DNA of 64,000 nucleotides from Formicarius rufipectus (lineage: Eukaryota; Chordata; Aves; Passeriformes; Formicariidae), in contig VXAU01001338.1 in NCBI GenBank assembly GCA_013399695.1, positions 1 through 64,000 of the forward strand. Reading direction: 5' to 3'. The notes under the pieces are model-generated. The model made no database searches and was not told the origin of the DNA. It worked only from the letters and a program-made list of their open reading frames with translations. This document shows positions 17,471 through 30,740 of this stretch, in pieces; the first letter of the stretch is position 1, and each line of letters opens with the position of its first letter. The position numbers and the translations under genes are program-made.

Positions 17471-20400
17471 TCATTCCCGGGCCTCGGGGAGGAGGGCTGA
17501 GCTGTGCATGTCCTCCTCCTCTCGGAAGTAGGCGGGTTTCCCCTGGGAGCTGGGGGACTGCTGTGCTTTCGCGGGGCAGTTGGCGACCATGTGGCTGATG
17601 CTCTGGCAGAAGTGGCATTTCTTGGGCTGTGGTGGCAGCTTGCACTCCTTGGCGTGGTGGTCCAGCCCGCCACAGTTGTAGCATCTGTGTGAGAGGAGGA
17701 CAGAGATTCCAGGAGGAGAAATAAGATGAGGTGGGATATGCCGTGGCTGCGCCTGGGACTCTGATGGCTTCATAGCCAGAGCTGGGCTTAAAACAGCCTG
17801 GCCACTTCAGGGATGCTGGCTCAGCTCTTTGAGGCTGATGGTGGCCCTGGGGTTGGTCCTTGGCCCCAGCATGGCCAGTCTGGGCTCAGTGGTGCTGCTG
17901 GTACCCAGGAGATGGCAGCAAACCCCTGCACTGAAACCACACACTGGGGACAAAAATCGGGATGTCGGGGTCTTCCACCTCTCTGGCTCCATCAGGATTC
18001 TGGCTCCTTTACCTCCCGACCCCACTCCCAGGGTTACACAGTGCCCAGAACAGTTGCAGGGACCATGGCCAGCGGTGTAGGGACAACCCCAAAGGTGGCT
18101 TCTCACAGGGCTGTACCTTCCGTCCCCACCCCACGGGTGCCACCTTCACACCAGAGCCATGCGGGCAGGGGGAGCTGCCTTGTGTCCATTTTAAATCCTG
18201 CATGCATGTAGGATGGCCACAACCCTTTCCTCTTATCTTTCCTTTCTGATTAATTTAAAATCCTGTTCATGAGAACAGCTGAGCGGGGCTGACAGCATCC
18301 ACTGAGAAAACTGGGATGAGGCATCCGAGAGGATGAGAGAGAAGAGGGGGGCGGGATGAAGAGCTAGGCAAAAACTCGCCCCAGGGCTCGCAGCCTCACC
18401 GTGGCAGACACTGCCAGGACGTCCGGCTATTTCCTTCCCACAAGGAAGGGTTTTCTCTTGGAGAAAATGACCCGTGCCCAGCACGGCTCCCTGAGCCGAG
18501 GGGAGCGGCTGCCCGGGGTGTCCCTGACCTCTGCCCCTCGCTGCTGCCGCCCTGCCCTTTCCCCACCGAGCGGCATCTGCCACTCATTAACCACCAAAGG
18601 AAGCTGCTTCCCCAGAGGAAGGCTCGCTGCCCACCCCACTGCACCCGTGCCCAGTCCCAGGGTACCCGGGAGGCTCCTGGTGCCCGCAGGGCTCAGCCCT
18701 TTCCCTGGACCAGCCCCAGGGCAGCCCTTACCGGTCTCCTTTGGATCGGCGTTTCTGGAGGCTCTTGCCCTTGGGTCTCCTCTCGCTGCCGATGCAGAAG
18801 ACACCCCCGGGACCGGTCACCCGGATGGACTCCAAACCTTTGGATGACTTCTTGAAGGTGAACTCGACAGCTTCGCCCTCCTTCAGGCTGCGGAAACCCT
18901 CCATGTGGAGTTTGCTCTGGGGGAAAGGACGGGGGTCAGCATCGAGCATCCCCTGGGCACACCACGAGCCCCAGCTGTAAAACACCTCGTGTGGCACAAG
19001 AGCTGCCAGCATTCCTCTGTGCCTTGTGAGGGGGTGGGCATTAAAAGATCAAGCTCAACCAGGCACCTTCATCTCTGGAGCCCTGGTTGGTAGCACAGAG
19101 CATTCAGTGAGCTGAGACACCCGGCTGGGTGGGGCTCGCTGGTTTGGCAAGAGGCAGCAGGGACAGCTCGGACCCAAATTTCAGCAGTTTGCAAAACAGC
19201 CTCCTCCTCCCAACCAGCCTCACAGTGGGAAGCAAGAGCTGCTCCTGCACCTCCTGACAGGCCCAAAATATCATTTTAAAAGCACAAAAAGATCTTGAGG
19301 CTTTGCACAATCATGATCATGGCAGGACTCACGGCAAGGCCAGGATGCTGGAGCTGGCACTGCCGCCCTCCTCACTGCAGCTCACCTCAGTTCAAGCCCT
19401 TTAATTGCCTCCAATAATTAATTAAGCAGCCATTTGGCCCGGGATTATCACTGCTGGGACCTTCTCCCACCCTTCCCAGAATCACCACGGTGGTCATCAC
19501 CATGCAATCAAACTTGGGAACACAGAAAGACCCAGGCTGGGGAGGGGGTTAAGAGAAGATAGAAAACTCCACTCCACTTTCACGAGCTCTGCCCATTTTT
19601 GCAGAACAAAACCCTAAAGAGCCAAGCTGGGTAATGCAGCTGATAACTCTTAACCCCCTGTGCCATGAGCATCACTGCCAGCTCTGCCTGGGCACCACTG
19701 CATGGCAGGCAGCAGTTCCAGCAGAGCAGAGCCCAAATGGCCATGAGCAAAGAGTTAAAGGGATTTGCTGGCAGAGGGAGGAGCAGCTCCAGCGGGCTGG
19801 GGACTCCCAGCAGAGCCTGCGCGGCTGCAGCAGGACCCTGCATTTATGAATGGAGCTTCTTCCCCCATTCATGGCCCGGAGAGTTCCCGTCACGTGGGGC
19901 CGTGGGCTCCCATTCTTCCCGCATGGAACCTCCCTGGGAACGCTGCCTGGGATGGGCAGGCATGGGGATGTTCCCATCTTCACCCCGAGTGGCACCAGGA
20001 CCCTCGAGGAAACACCCCATGTGAAAGCAGAAAGGGAAGAAACTCACTTGTTGGGGTTTAGGATTGAATTTTTCTCGGAGGGGTCTTGCAGGGTGTCCAT
20101 GTGTCTGTGGGCACATGGGGGAAGTAGGAATGCAGCAGAGCTCGAGGAACAATCTTTGGGACCCCTTTTTAATGCTGTTTCCCCACACACACACTCTCTG
20201 TGTCTGGGGGTCCAGCTCTGTGTGGGACACCCCCATGGGCTGAGCCGAGTCACCCACATCCACTGGATCCCCTTCCCTGCTGGGATGGAATCCAGAGTAG
20301 GTCAGAAGGGATCATCCTTTGCTCCCTGACCTGCTCCTGCTCCCAGAAGGGAGAACCATACCCTGAACTATGAGGTCTGCGATGATAACAAGGACATGAC

Positions 20401-23400
20401 AGGGTCTCACAGCCACCTCTGCCCACCCAGCACCACCTACCCCTGTCAAACCCCGTGCCACGCTCAGCAGGACATCCAAACACTGCTCCCCAACTCCAAC
20501 CCAGCTCCCCCAGTGCTCAGCATCACCAGGAGGGTGCTGAGCATCCCCAAGAAGGAGTCCTGTGCCCAAAGCCCCTACCAGCACATCACAGGAGGTTCTC
20601 CAGTACCTTGGGGTCAGCCACCTACCCTGTCCTGTCCCCAGCGTGTGAGGTGTTTTGGGTGACAGGAGCTACCACGGATGGGGAATTTGCCCCACTCCAG
20701 CAGCAGCCCTGGCGTTTTGGGGACAAGGAGGGGCTGAGCATTGCTCCCTGGCACAGGAGGCAGCCCTGGAGGCCAGGGGACAAGACCAGCCACCTCCCGT
20801 GGCTCCTTTCGGGGTGTTTACAGCCCCAGCTGGCCCAGCTGTGTTTACACTGTGGGGATGAAACCTCCCAGGCGCTCGGGGCAGAGCTGAGCCCTGGCAG
20901 GGGGGACACAGGCTGGGTCCCCCTCAGCTGAGCCCACACCTTGGGCACCATCACCCCAGTGCCAGGATCCAGCTCTGCCCATCCATTTCGAGGAAGGAGA
21001 GGGCTGGGGCAGAAGCTGCTGCAACATGATGGGGAAGCGATTTATTTTGCAGGAGCGGGTGGGGATGACAACCACCCCCCAGCCCCCTCCACCAAAAGGC
21101 CAAAGGAAACGCCCTCTCCCCAGGGAAGAGGGGGGGGACAGAGGCTGGGGCGCCCCAGTTCTCCCCCCCACCGCAGCCTTTTGATGTGAGCTGCAGAGTG
21201 GCCGGTGGTCCCTGCGCATCCCCCCTGCCCCCTTCCCAAAACACACACATTGCTGGCATTCCTCTGTTATCAGATAGGTAATCAAACTGCAGCCCATTGA
21301 ATTAGCTGCATACCTCCTGCATCTGAAAGGAAGGGGCCCAGAGCCCCTGTCCCACACCACACACAAAGCCGGAGCCTTCCCAGGCCTCCACACACCCACA
21401 CCCCCCCCAAAAAATAAAGAGAGGAAGGGGGGGATTGGAGCGGGCCGGGGATGCTGGGGATGAGGGGGAGCGCAGGGGAGGGCGAGAGCCGGGAGCCACC
21501 GGCCAGCGAGAACAAAGGGCCGGCGGCGGCCGCGCTCCCGCTGCCCAAATTCCAGGAGTTCCAGGCTCTGGCGGGGGGAGGAAGGGTGGCCGACATGGCC
21601 ACGGACCCTCTGACCCCCTCCAGCCCCTCCACACACCAGCCCCGCATCCAGCTCGCCCGCGGCGGGGGGACCGGGGCGCAGCCGTCGGGGTTTGGGGTCT
21701 GGGTCCCCTGGAGGAGCTGAGGGCTCCGTCTTGGGGAGATGGTTTTGGTAGGGGGTGGTGTAGGGTGGCCCTGGGATCACAAAGCGTTGCCATCCCGACT
21801 GTTTTAAAGCACAGCCCAGTGCCGGGATGTCCTTGTCATCGTTAGGGCAAGGAACAGAGGCAGAGCTGGTGCAGCTTCACCCCGTAACCCCGTCCTGGGC
21901 CACCCCCTCACCAGGCATCACAGGGCACTTTTCCACCCAAAGATCCACCCAGAGCATCCTTTTCCACCCATGGTTTTCCAGCCCGTTCCACACCCCACGG
22001 TTATTTATGGCAGACAAAGACTCAGCACGTGAGCAGCCAAGTGCTGCCCACCACCCACCTCAATGGCACCGGGGGTCCCTCACCCTCACCCTGTCTCTCC
22101 CCTGCACATGGGTGCCTTCACCCCCTCCTCTTCCTCCCCTCAGCAGGTCCCTCACCGCAGACCCCGGGTTAGCCCTGTTGACGGGGTGACACCGCAGAGC
22201 ACCCCAAATCCGGCCACTGCCCCCCCCAAACTGCGGGGCTCTGGTTCACCCCCACCCTGCCGGGCTCCGGAGGGGCCCCGGGGTCACCATTGTCCCCGTG
22301 GCCTCCCCAGAGTGACACAAGGGGACGTTTATCCCCAGCCAGCCCCGGCCACTCAATCAAACCATCTTTGTGTCCAGCGGGGCCCGGGGCGGAGCGGCCG
22401 CTGCACCTCGTCCCTCCAGCAGCGTTTAAACTGAAATCCCTCGGAAAAAGAGCCGGGTTGGGATGCTGGGACAAGAGCAGCTGTGCCAAGGGCATGTCCA
22501 AGCCCTGCTCAGAGCATTTCAGGGAGCCCAACCCTGCTGCAGCCAATGCCAGTGCCTCAGTTTCCCCCACTCTGCAGAGGAGGGTCGGGGAAAAGGGCCC
22601 AGGGATTGTTGAGCCCCCAGGGGGACTGTGCCCCTATTAATGGGGGTACCCTGTCAGTGGTGACCTCTCAGCTGGCACCCACAGCCACTGTGCTGCCCCA
22701 CCACCCCATGCACTCCTCTGTCCCCCCAGATCCCTTGTTTTCCTCAACCATCCCTGTGCTGCCGACTTTGAGGCATCAGCCAACCTGGGTAGGGGTTCAG
22801 GGCAGCTCCCAAAGCCCCACATGTCACCTTCACCCCACAGAGACCCCCGAGGACCCATCCCAGAGGAGAAGCACATCCCTGGGGGAGCAGCCCCAGCCCT
22901 GTGGGGCTCAGGTTTGGCACAGCCAGTGCAGAGCAGCCCCTCCCTCAGTTCCTGGGTGCAGGGACCCAGTTTTGGGGGCAGGGGTCCTGTTGCCACCATG
23001 GCAATCCCGTGGGATGCAGCAGCCTCAGCCCTGTTCTGGCAGAGCAGGATCCCCTCAGGCAGCCACTCCTCGATGGCAAACAGCCCCCAAGGCAGATTTT
23101 GGCAGGGTTAGGCTCAGCCAGCACAGACCAGTGATCCAAGCCCCATTTTTGCTGCAGCAAGGCCAGCTCAGCTCCCCACCCCTGCCCACAATGCCAGCAG
23201 GGAAACGTCCCTTTGCCTTCATGGCCTGCACCTGGATCTGTCCCTGAGCAAAGCCCTTCCTTGTCCCCACATCACACACCAAATCTTTTCCCAGTGCCAG
23301 AAGCTCCAGGGACTGCACTGCTACTGGTTTTGGGCTCAGGGGTGTAGGGCTTGGAGCAGGAATTGCCCCTGGTCCCCTCCTGCAGCTCAGACCTCCGTGC

Positions 23401-26400
23401 AAGCAGCTGGTGGAGAGGGGGTCCTGCCTCAGCTCTGGGGGTTTGGTGCAGAGATAAGGAGGGAGATGGTTGTGGGAGCCCTCGGGGAGAGCACAGGGGA
23501 TTTAACAAAACATTAGCAAGGCTTTCCAGCGTCTTCCTGGTGCAATATCCCTGTGGGTTTTTTTTCCCCAGTTGAAGTAAAATCAAAGTAAAGCCATTTT
23601 CCTGACAAAGTAACTGTGTTTGCTCTTCATTTTTCACCATAAGCCAGTAAAACTAAACTCTAGGTACCGATTTTGGGAAGAAGACCCTAACCAACCAACC
23701 ACACACAAAAATAACATCTACCACAGAGTTTAATCCATCAGTTTCCTGTCCTAAATCCTTTTAGCTCCTTTGGTTGTATTTTTCCCCACCAAAACCCTCC
23801 TGCACTTCCCAGGGGCAGCTAATTGGGATCAGCGGCCACGTATTAATTTTGTGCTTCCATATTAAAGCCGGAGCACGGCCGGGAGCAGCGGCACATCCTC
23901 GGCTGGCGATTTCAGCTTCATCCCGCTTATTCTCAGGAGCAAGGAAATAGGGAAAAGGAAACGTCGGAGCTGGACCTGGGAGCGGCAGGGACAGGGGCTC
24001 GCCAAGGCAGCAGCTCCATCCCAGCCCTCCCCAGCTCCATCCCGGGAGCAATCCCATTCATTTGGGCCATATTATCTAGGAGACCATTCCAGGGTGTTTT
24101 CTCTCCCTGGGGCAGGGAGGGGGAGCTGGGGGAAGGGATGTGCCTGCGGCCATCAGTTAATCTTTAGACAGAGACAGGAGGCTTTTTTTTGTGTGTGTGT
24201 GAGCGTCTTGAGGGGTTTTCAGGGCTGGAATAAAGCGGCTCTCTTTCACTATTTCCCTCAGGATGCGGCGCACAAGCGATGCAATATTGTTTTATTCCAG
24301 CGGTTGTTTAAAAAAAACCCCAAAACACAAATAAAAATAATAATACTAAAAACAAAAATACCCCAAAACACAAAGAAATTGCTCCTACCCCTCTCCCCCT
24401 CAAAAGCAGAGATTCCAACGAGCATTTCTGCCCCAGGGGATCTCTGGGGGGGAGTTTTCCTGCTCATTGCAGGGGGGTTGGACTAAATGACCTTAAAAGG
24501 TCCCTTCCAACCCAAGCTGTGCTGTGATTCCACGATCTCTTCCCCAGGGACATGTGTTACCCTGGTGTCCCCGCTCTTGCAGCCACCCACGGCAGTGCCC
24601 CGGGGTGCCCACCCAGTGCTCTGGGTGTCGCTGGTCCCATAGAGCAAACACGGGAGTGGTGCACACGAGAAGGCAGGAAAAGGGAGCTATTACACATGCC
24701 CTGTGCCTCTCTGAGCATCACAGCTCCTACTCACCCTCTGACTCAAAGGTTCCCCCTTCCCTTCGCTGCCACCCCAGCTCTGCACAAACCAAACCCCCCT
24801 GGTCGGGTCCTGACCCACATCCCAGCCCAGGGAGGGGGCAGCAGGGGACCCCTGACAGAGAAACTGTCCCTTGTCCCCCTGCCTTTGCTCTCCTGCACAG
24901 CCAGGGCTGGAGCTGCCTCAAAACACGTGCTTTTGCCTTTTTTTTTTTTTTTTTTTTAAGACCTCACGTCATGCACACGTGGGTGATTATTATTATTATT
25001 ATTATTATCGTGGCCACACGCAGGCAGATGGCAGAAGCACAGGTGGGTGACAAACCCAGGTCAGCTCAGCCAAAATCCATGTCCAAGGAGCTGCCATCCC
25101 CCTCCATCCCACCCCTGCCTGGCCAAGTGGGGATGGGATGGAGTCCCTCTGCCAGCCCCGACCCCGCTGAGGCTCCAGGGGACAGCAGCACCCAGGGGAT
25201 CACAGGGGGACTGAAGCCCCTCCTGTGCTGGGATGTTCTCAACTGATCCCACACTACACCGGACACTTGGACAGGGCAGGAGTGCCACAGCCCAGCCCCA
25301 GCAGGTCTACCCATGGGCACAGCCTTCTGTCCGTGCAAGGACACACAGGGCCATGTCACAGAGACACCAGTGACCAAAAACCCTGCAGCCACGGAGTCCC
25401 AGCACTGCCCAGCAGCTCTCCTTGACAAAACCATGAGGAGAGACAAAATCATCCAGCTAACTGCCTTTATCAAGTACTTAGACCTGCTGGCTTGGAGAAA
25501 TGCTTGGACACATGAAGCCAAGCTGTGGAGAGCAGGAATTCCCAGGATCCAGACAGCCTCTTCTCTCTGGCAGGCCCCATCCCAAAATCTCAGCCCTGCT
25601 GGTCTGTGTTCACTCCTCCAGCTCCAACCAGCAGCAGAAAGCCTCGGGGCCACAGGGTGCCCCTATTTTCTCCTCTCCCTCTTTCCAGGTTGCCTTCCCT
25701 GGCAGCCCCACGCTCCTCTAAGCGATGCCCAAAGCCCAGGAGCTGCATCCCAAGGGGGGATCCACTGCAGCTTTAGGGTCTTCACCATCACCAGCCTAAT
25801 TTCTATCACCTCAAGACCCCCAACCCCTCCACGAGTGCTGCTCAGCCCTTCACCTCCCCGGGATGACCTGCCCTGCTCCCCTGTGCTTTATCCCTTCTGT
25901 GTCCTCACAGCCCCCAAATGAATCCATCTCCAGTGTCCAGGGGAGGCATTTGAACCCAAATGCCTCATTTTTAGCTCACAATGAGAGGGAAAGGCAGCCC
26001 CGAGGAGCCCTGTTAGTCTCCTGTCCTGCCGAGATTTTAATCTCTTTGTGATCAGATAAAGGCAGAGGGAGATGGAGACGCGCTCCCTGCAGAGAGGGGC
26101 CATTCAGACCTGGTTCCTGTAATAAAGTGATTTAATAGATCTAAAGAGGCCAATTCCCTTCTTTCTCCCACAATTACTTCCTGTGGGTCATCACTCACAT
26201 ATGTAAATGAAGAAGGGAAGGAGCGGGGTTTTGGGGGCTCTGGGGCTTTAAGCCCCCAAAGCTGGTTTTGGGTACCCTGTGTGGAGTGGGCAGCGGGTGC
26301 TTGGCAGGACATCCCGAGCCCTGAGTGCCCCCTGGCTGATCCTGGCTTTTGCCCTCCCAGTCGTGACTCCCTCCCCGTGGAGTGGAGCCGACATGGGCTC

Positions 26401-28482
26401 CCGGGAATCTCCTGGATGGGGAGAGCATCGGCAGAAGGGCGGGATTCGCTGCGAGCCACCCAAAAGCAGCGGGGCCGCGGTGGGACCGTGAGTTTGGTTC
26501 CTCTCCAAAGAGGGGCCAGGGTTGAGCCAGGGATGCTCAGCAGTGGCAGAGCCGCCGGCATCAGCTCTGGCTCTTTCACTGCAGGAGAGCAGCAACTTTG
26601 TGCCATCAGCGAGTTTGTGCCACCAGCAAGCGGGGCAGGACCCCAACCAGGAGGAGACAGATTCGCTATCAGCCCAAAACTGCCCTCATTCTGGTGGTGC
26701 AAAGCCCCGCGCTGGGACCACCCTGCCCTTCACTGCGGCAGAGGAACCTCCCACACCCTCTGCTACCCAAAACAACCCGCTTTTTCCCAGTGTTCCCTGC
26801 ATTTCCCAAATGCCACAAACCCTGTGCATGGGACCCCATGGCTCCCCCAGCCCTGGAAAATGGGGGGCACCGGGAGGCTGTAGCTCTTCCCGGGCAGTGG
26901 GATGCTCCCGACAGAAACACCCCAGTTAATTCTCTTCTCCTGCAGGAATGTGAGCAAGAGCAATCAGGAAACCAGACTGTCTGGGGGCAATAAACCCCCA
27001 GGAGAAGGGCGGGAGGCTTCACCCCAGGGGCTGTGATCCCCGCTGTGCTACATTGAGATGCAAAGACCCATTTGCTCACTGGAGAGCACCAGGATCTGGT
27101 TTTCCCTGGCCTATTCGGAGCCCTCAACTCCAAAACCATCTGTGCCCTGGCCTGGGATAGTAACTCCTACAAAGGCTCTTTGCCTAAGCCACACCTGAGG
27201 GGGAAGAGATTTGCATCTCCCTTGGTCATCACTTGCTTGCCAAGTCGCCATAGTCCGGGCAGGGGGTGAGAAATCTCCAGGAGCTCTTCACAGCCCATGG
27301 GCTCAGTCCTTTCTGCCCAGACCGCAGGATGGACCCGGTCTGGGGGGATGTGAGCCCATGGACAGCAGCAGCCACTGAAGACAGCTTCTCCAGGGGCTCC
27401 CCAAAGCCAGCACCATCGTGCTGCTCCCAGCTGTTTGCACAAACCCACCCGTCTTTGCTCCAAAAAACACCCGTTTTCCCTTCGCTCGTGCTCACTCTGC
27501 TCCGTAGCCCCACTGCAGCTGCTGCCCCTGGGGCGAGGGGCCACGCTCACCCCACATCCCCCCCAAGACGAGCCGGTTCTGATCCCTACGACCCCCTCCC
27601 AGCGCTGGCCGCGGTTTGGGCACCATCTCCAGACCCCTTCGCGGGGGTTTCCAGCAGCCGCAAATCCACGACTTCCCTCGGCACAGGGTCACCCACACGC
27701 GTGGGGCTTCCCCGCTCGGCAAGGTCAAATCCGGACGCGAGACCGTCACTATCACACGGGATCCACAGGGACACACACCCGACCCGGTGAGCAGGACAAG
27801 GGGCACAGGCAGAGACCTCCCCCATCTCGGGGATGAGCCCAACGGGGGAAAGCCCCGTCCCGCATCGCTGCCGGGCTCGGGGCTCCCAGGAGCGTGTACC
27901 GAGGGAAAACCATTTCTTTCCCCCTGTCCTTCCACGGGATGAGCAGCGTCCACCGCCCCACCACGTCCCGCCCGGCCCCGCGGGCACCTGCTCCCCCGGA
28001 TCCGGCCCCGAGGGGCTCCTCAGGGCACAACGATGGGAAAATGAAATCGCTCGGGATCAGCTTACACGCTCAGTCCCCGGAGACGAGCCCCGGCCTGCGG
28101 CCGTGCCTGCCCTTCCACCCTCCCGGCTCCGGGGAAACCCGCCCGGGGGATCCCGGCTGGACCCCGAATTGGGACGGGGGGGAAGCCACGGCCTCGCGTG
28201 GGGGCGGCGGGGGGATCCCCATCCCGACCCGCATCCTCCGCAGGGTGGCAGGGGCTGCACCCCCTTCCTTCCCCACGGCCCCACGCGGGATCCGGCCCCG
28301 TACCTGGTGCACGAAGACATCGACGGGGGAGTCCAGGGTCGCGCCACCCTTGGCGGTCATGGAGAGGAAGCCGAAGCCCATGCGGACATTGAACCACTTA
28401 CAGATGCCGGAGCCATGCAGTGGTTGGGATTCGTTCTCGGGCTTGGGCGAGTCCCCGGCCGGCTCCTCGCCCGGCTTCGCAC
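17471..28482 (-). CDS. LIN28A: LIN28A RNA-binding protein, exons 2-4 (exon 1 not seen)
   Basis: Pluripotency RNA-binding protein that binds pre-let-7 and blocks its maturation. Exons in transcript order: 28304-28482, 18732-18916, 17471-17684, all GT-AG with matching phases. The cold-shock domain spans about residues 35-107, with KWFNVRMGFGF and DVFVHQ RNP motifs. A basic linker (RRPKGKSLQKRRSKGD) is followed by two CCHC zinc knuckles, C133-C136-H141-C146 and C155-C158-H163-C168. With the usual ten-codon first exon the protein would be 202 residues, the length I recall for chicken. Exon 2 begins in phase with a split Gly codon, as expected after an exon 1 ending in QFA-G. That first exon is not found in the readable sequence and probably lies in the gap at 28953-29351. 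Intron 2 is 9.4 kb. Confidence 0.96.
24468..24537 (+). mobile_element. CR1 LINE 3' terminus
   Basis: GGTTGGACTAAATGACC, then AAAGGTCCCTTCCAACCCAA, then TGTGATTCCACGATC, which is the classical CR1 end. Only the last 70 bp or so are recognisable; the copy may begin somewhat further left. Confidence 0.9.
24986..25009. repeat. (ATT)n microsatellite
   Basis: About seven ATT units in LIN28A intron 2, shortly after a poly(T) tract at about 24938-24958. Confidence 0.9.
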
Positions 28483-28952
28483 CTGGCGAGAGACCCACGG
28501 AGCCGCTGAGCCGCGGGGCTGGGGGAGCTACGGGTCCCCCCCCGGCCCAGCCACCCCGTACCCAGACGGGCAGCCCGCAGCAGGAGCCTCAAATCCTGCT
28601 CGGGCTCCCCAGGCTGGAAAAGGTAAAAAAAAAATAATCCCAACCCGGCATAAAAACCCAATGGAGCAGTGAGCTCTGCCTCCACGTGTGCGTGGGGATC
28701 ACCCCAGGAAAGGGGGGAAATGAAGGCAGCTCCTGCCAGCACGACCCAAGCGGTGTGCGGGTTGGGGGCCTTAAATCCGTTCTTTCCTCAAAACCGGAAA
28801 AACTAGAAAATTAAAAAAAAAAATTAAATCCCAACTGCCCCCCCCAAAAAACCCTAGGAGAAAAAAACAAGTTTTTTTTTTTGGGGGGGGGGAAGTCCTC
28901 AAAAATGAAAAACCAAAGTATAAAAAAAAAGGGGGGAAAAACCTCAAAAAAC

Positions 28953-29351
28953 NNNNNNNNNNNNNNNNNNNNNNNNNNNNNNNNNNNNNNNNNNNNNNNN
29001 NNNNNNNNNNNNNNNNNNNNNNNNNNNNNNNNNNNNNNNNNNNNNNNNNNNNNNNNNNNNNNNNNNNNNNNNNNNNNNNNNNNNNNNNNNNNNNNNNNNN
29101 NNNNNNNNNNNNNNNNNNNNNNNNNNNNNNNNNNNNNNNNNNNNNNNNNNNNNNNNNNNNNNNNNNNNNNNNNNNNNNNNNNNNNNNNNNNNNNNNNNNN
29201 NNNNNNNNNNNNNNNNNNNNNNNNNNNNNNNNNNNNNNNNNNNNNNNNNNNNNNNNNNNNNNNNNNNNNNNNNNNNNNNNNNNNNNNNNNNNNNNNNNNN
29301 NNNNNNNNNNNNNNNNNNNNNNNNNNNNNNNNNNNNNNNNNNNNNNNNNNN
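28953..29351. other. Assembly gap (399 N) at the LIN28A 5' end
   Basis: Run of N bounded on the left by homopolymers (A, T and G runs at 28810-28952) and on the right by a CpG island. LIN28A exon 1, whose start and first ten codons are missing from the readable sequence, most likely falls here. Confidence 0.9.
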
Positions 29352-30740
29352 CAAAAAAACCCAGCTTAGACCCCGCCGGGAGGGAGCCGGGAGAGGTTTG
29401 ACTCCATCTTCACTCCAACAATAGGGGTGGGAGGGAGCGGGAGGGTTTTTTCAAAGGCTCCCAAATTCTCGCAGACAATAGCAGCCCCCGCCCCCCCCAG
29501 GACCCACCCGCGGGGCCGGGGGGCGCCGGGCCCTGCTCCGCCATCCCGTCCCCACGTGATCCTAATTAACTCTCCCCCCCACCATGGTAATAGCGACACA
29601 TTCCGGGAGGGATTTGGAGGCGGGGGGGTTGTGTGGGTTGACCCCCCCACACTTAGGGCACTTAGGGGCGAGGCCACCTGTCAAGGGAAGAGGTGACCCC
29701 CGGAGGGGGCTGGGGGCGGGATGGTCAGGAGGTGGAACCACCGAGGACTGGGGGGGAATTTCCACGTCGATTCTCCGCGCCCCCTCCCCACGAGTGGAGC
29801 CACCTGCGTGCCGCGACACGATGGGATGGAGGAACAGGCACCGGGACGGGATGATGCACTAGGGCGCGGGAGGCGATTTTCTCGGGCAGTGGGGTCTTCC
29901 TGCGTCCCCAGCCCCATCCCGTGTCCCGCGAGTGGGGCGTGCAACCCCTGGGGGGATGTTCGACCCCCGCGGCCGCGCTTCGCCCCGTCGCGGCGGCACC
30001 GGCGGCGGGGAGCGGTGCCGAGGCCGTGCCGGGGCTGGGGGTCCCGTCGCCCCCCGGGCCGGGCGGGGACAAAGGGCGAGTGACCAGCGGCTGCATTTCC
30101 GGCGACGGACAATGCCCCGGCCGTGGGGGCACAGCGCCGCCCGCCGCCCCTCGCGGGGCTGTGCCCGGGGGTCCCCCCGCACCGCCCCCCGAATCGCGGG
30201 GAGCCCACGGTGCCCCCTGCCCAGGGTAAGGTGTGGCTGGGGGGGATGTTTGCGCCCACCGCGGCCGCCCCACGCGAGGGGAGTCCCGCGTGGGGGCCTC
30301 GGGGGTGGTCGCTGTGCGGTCACTGAGCACGGCGGGGACTGCGGTGTCACCTCGAGGGGGGGACCCCCGGGCCGGGACGGTGGTGCCGGAAACAATCAAT
30401 CCCGCGTGGGGAATCCTCTCGCGGGGGCTCCGCCGCCCGCGGGGCCGCCGGTGCTGGCCGTGGTGCTGAATCGGGAGGCCCTGTCCAGGGTCCTGGCAGT
30501 GGCCTTCCTCCTTCTCCCGGCCTTCCTCATCCTCCTGCCCTTTCTCCTCCGTCTCCTCCCGCCCCTCACACGCGGGGACTCCACGTTGCCCCTTCCCCGC
30601 AGAGCCGAGCTGGACTCCCACCCGTGGGTCTGGCGTGATGGCAAAGGAGGAAGAGAAGGAGGAGGAGGAGGTGCTGGATGAGGATGTTTTTTCTCTTTTA
30701 GGAGCTCCCCAGCCCATCGGGGCTCTGCCACTTCCCGCAG
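29352..30740 (-). promoter_or_regulatory. LIN28A: CpG island, probable LIN28A promoter region
   Basis: Dense CpG sequence directly upstream (minus strand) of the gap thought to hold exon 1. It includes CACGTG at 29553-29558, many GC boxes and a CTATTGTT element on the minus strand near 29419-29426 that resembles a SOX site. Long open frames here are products of GC-rich composition. No transcript start can be fixed. Confidence 0.45.

Larger units (their letters stand above)
18917..28303 (-). other. LIN28A: LIN28A intron 2
   Basis: Intron of 9.4 kb, GC-rich on the whole, with no coding sequence recognised on either strand. It holds a CR1 fragment at 24468-24537, a poly(T) run near 24938-24958, an (ATT)n microsatellite near 24986-25009, and a few A/T-rich islands (about 21255-21320, 23815-23880 and 26030-26215) that stand out from the background and could be regulatory. 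Confidence 0.75.

Noticed and set aside
22483..23247. 254-codon plus-strand frame in LIN28A intron 2
   Set aside because: Low-complexity P/S/Q-rich, with no domain or usable splice sites; looks like chance in GC-rich DNA.
24258..24467. Short minus-strand frame with a hydrophobic stretch (FVFWGIFVFSIIIFICVLGFF)
   Set aside because: It is the reverse reading of an A-rich tract (AAAAACAAAAATA type); the hydrophobicity is an artefact.
29681..30717. Frames of 192-330 codons on the minus strand and a leucine-rich plus-strand segment near 30465-30580
   Set aside because: CpG-island and pyrimidine-tract composition explains them. The run of L/P/F is a CT-rich tract, not a membrane segment.
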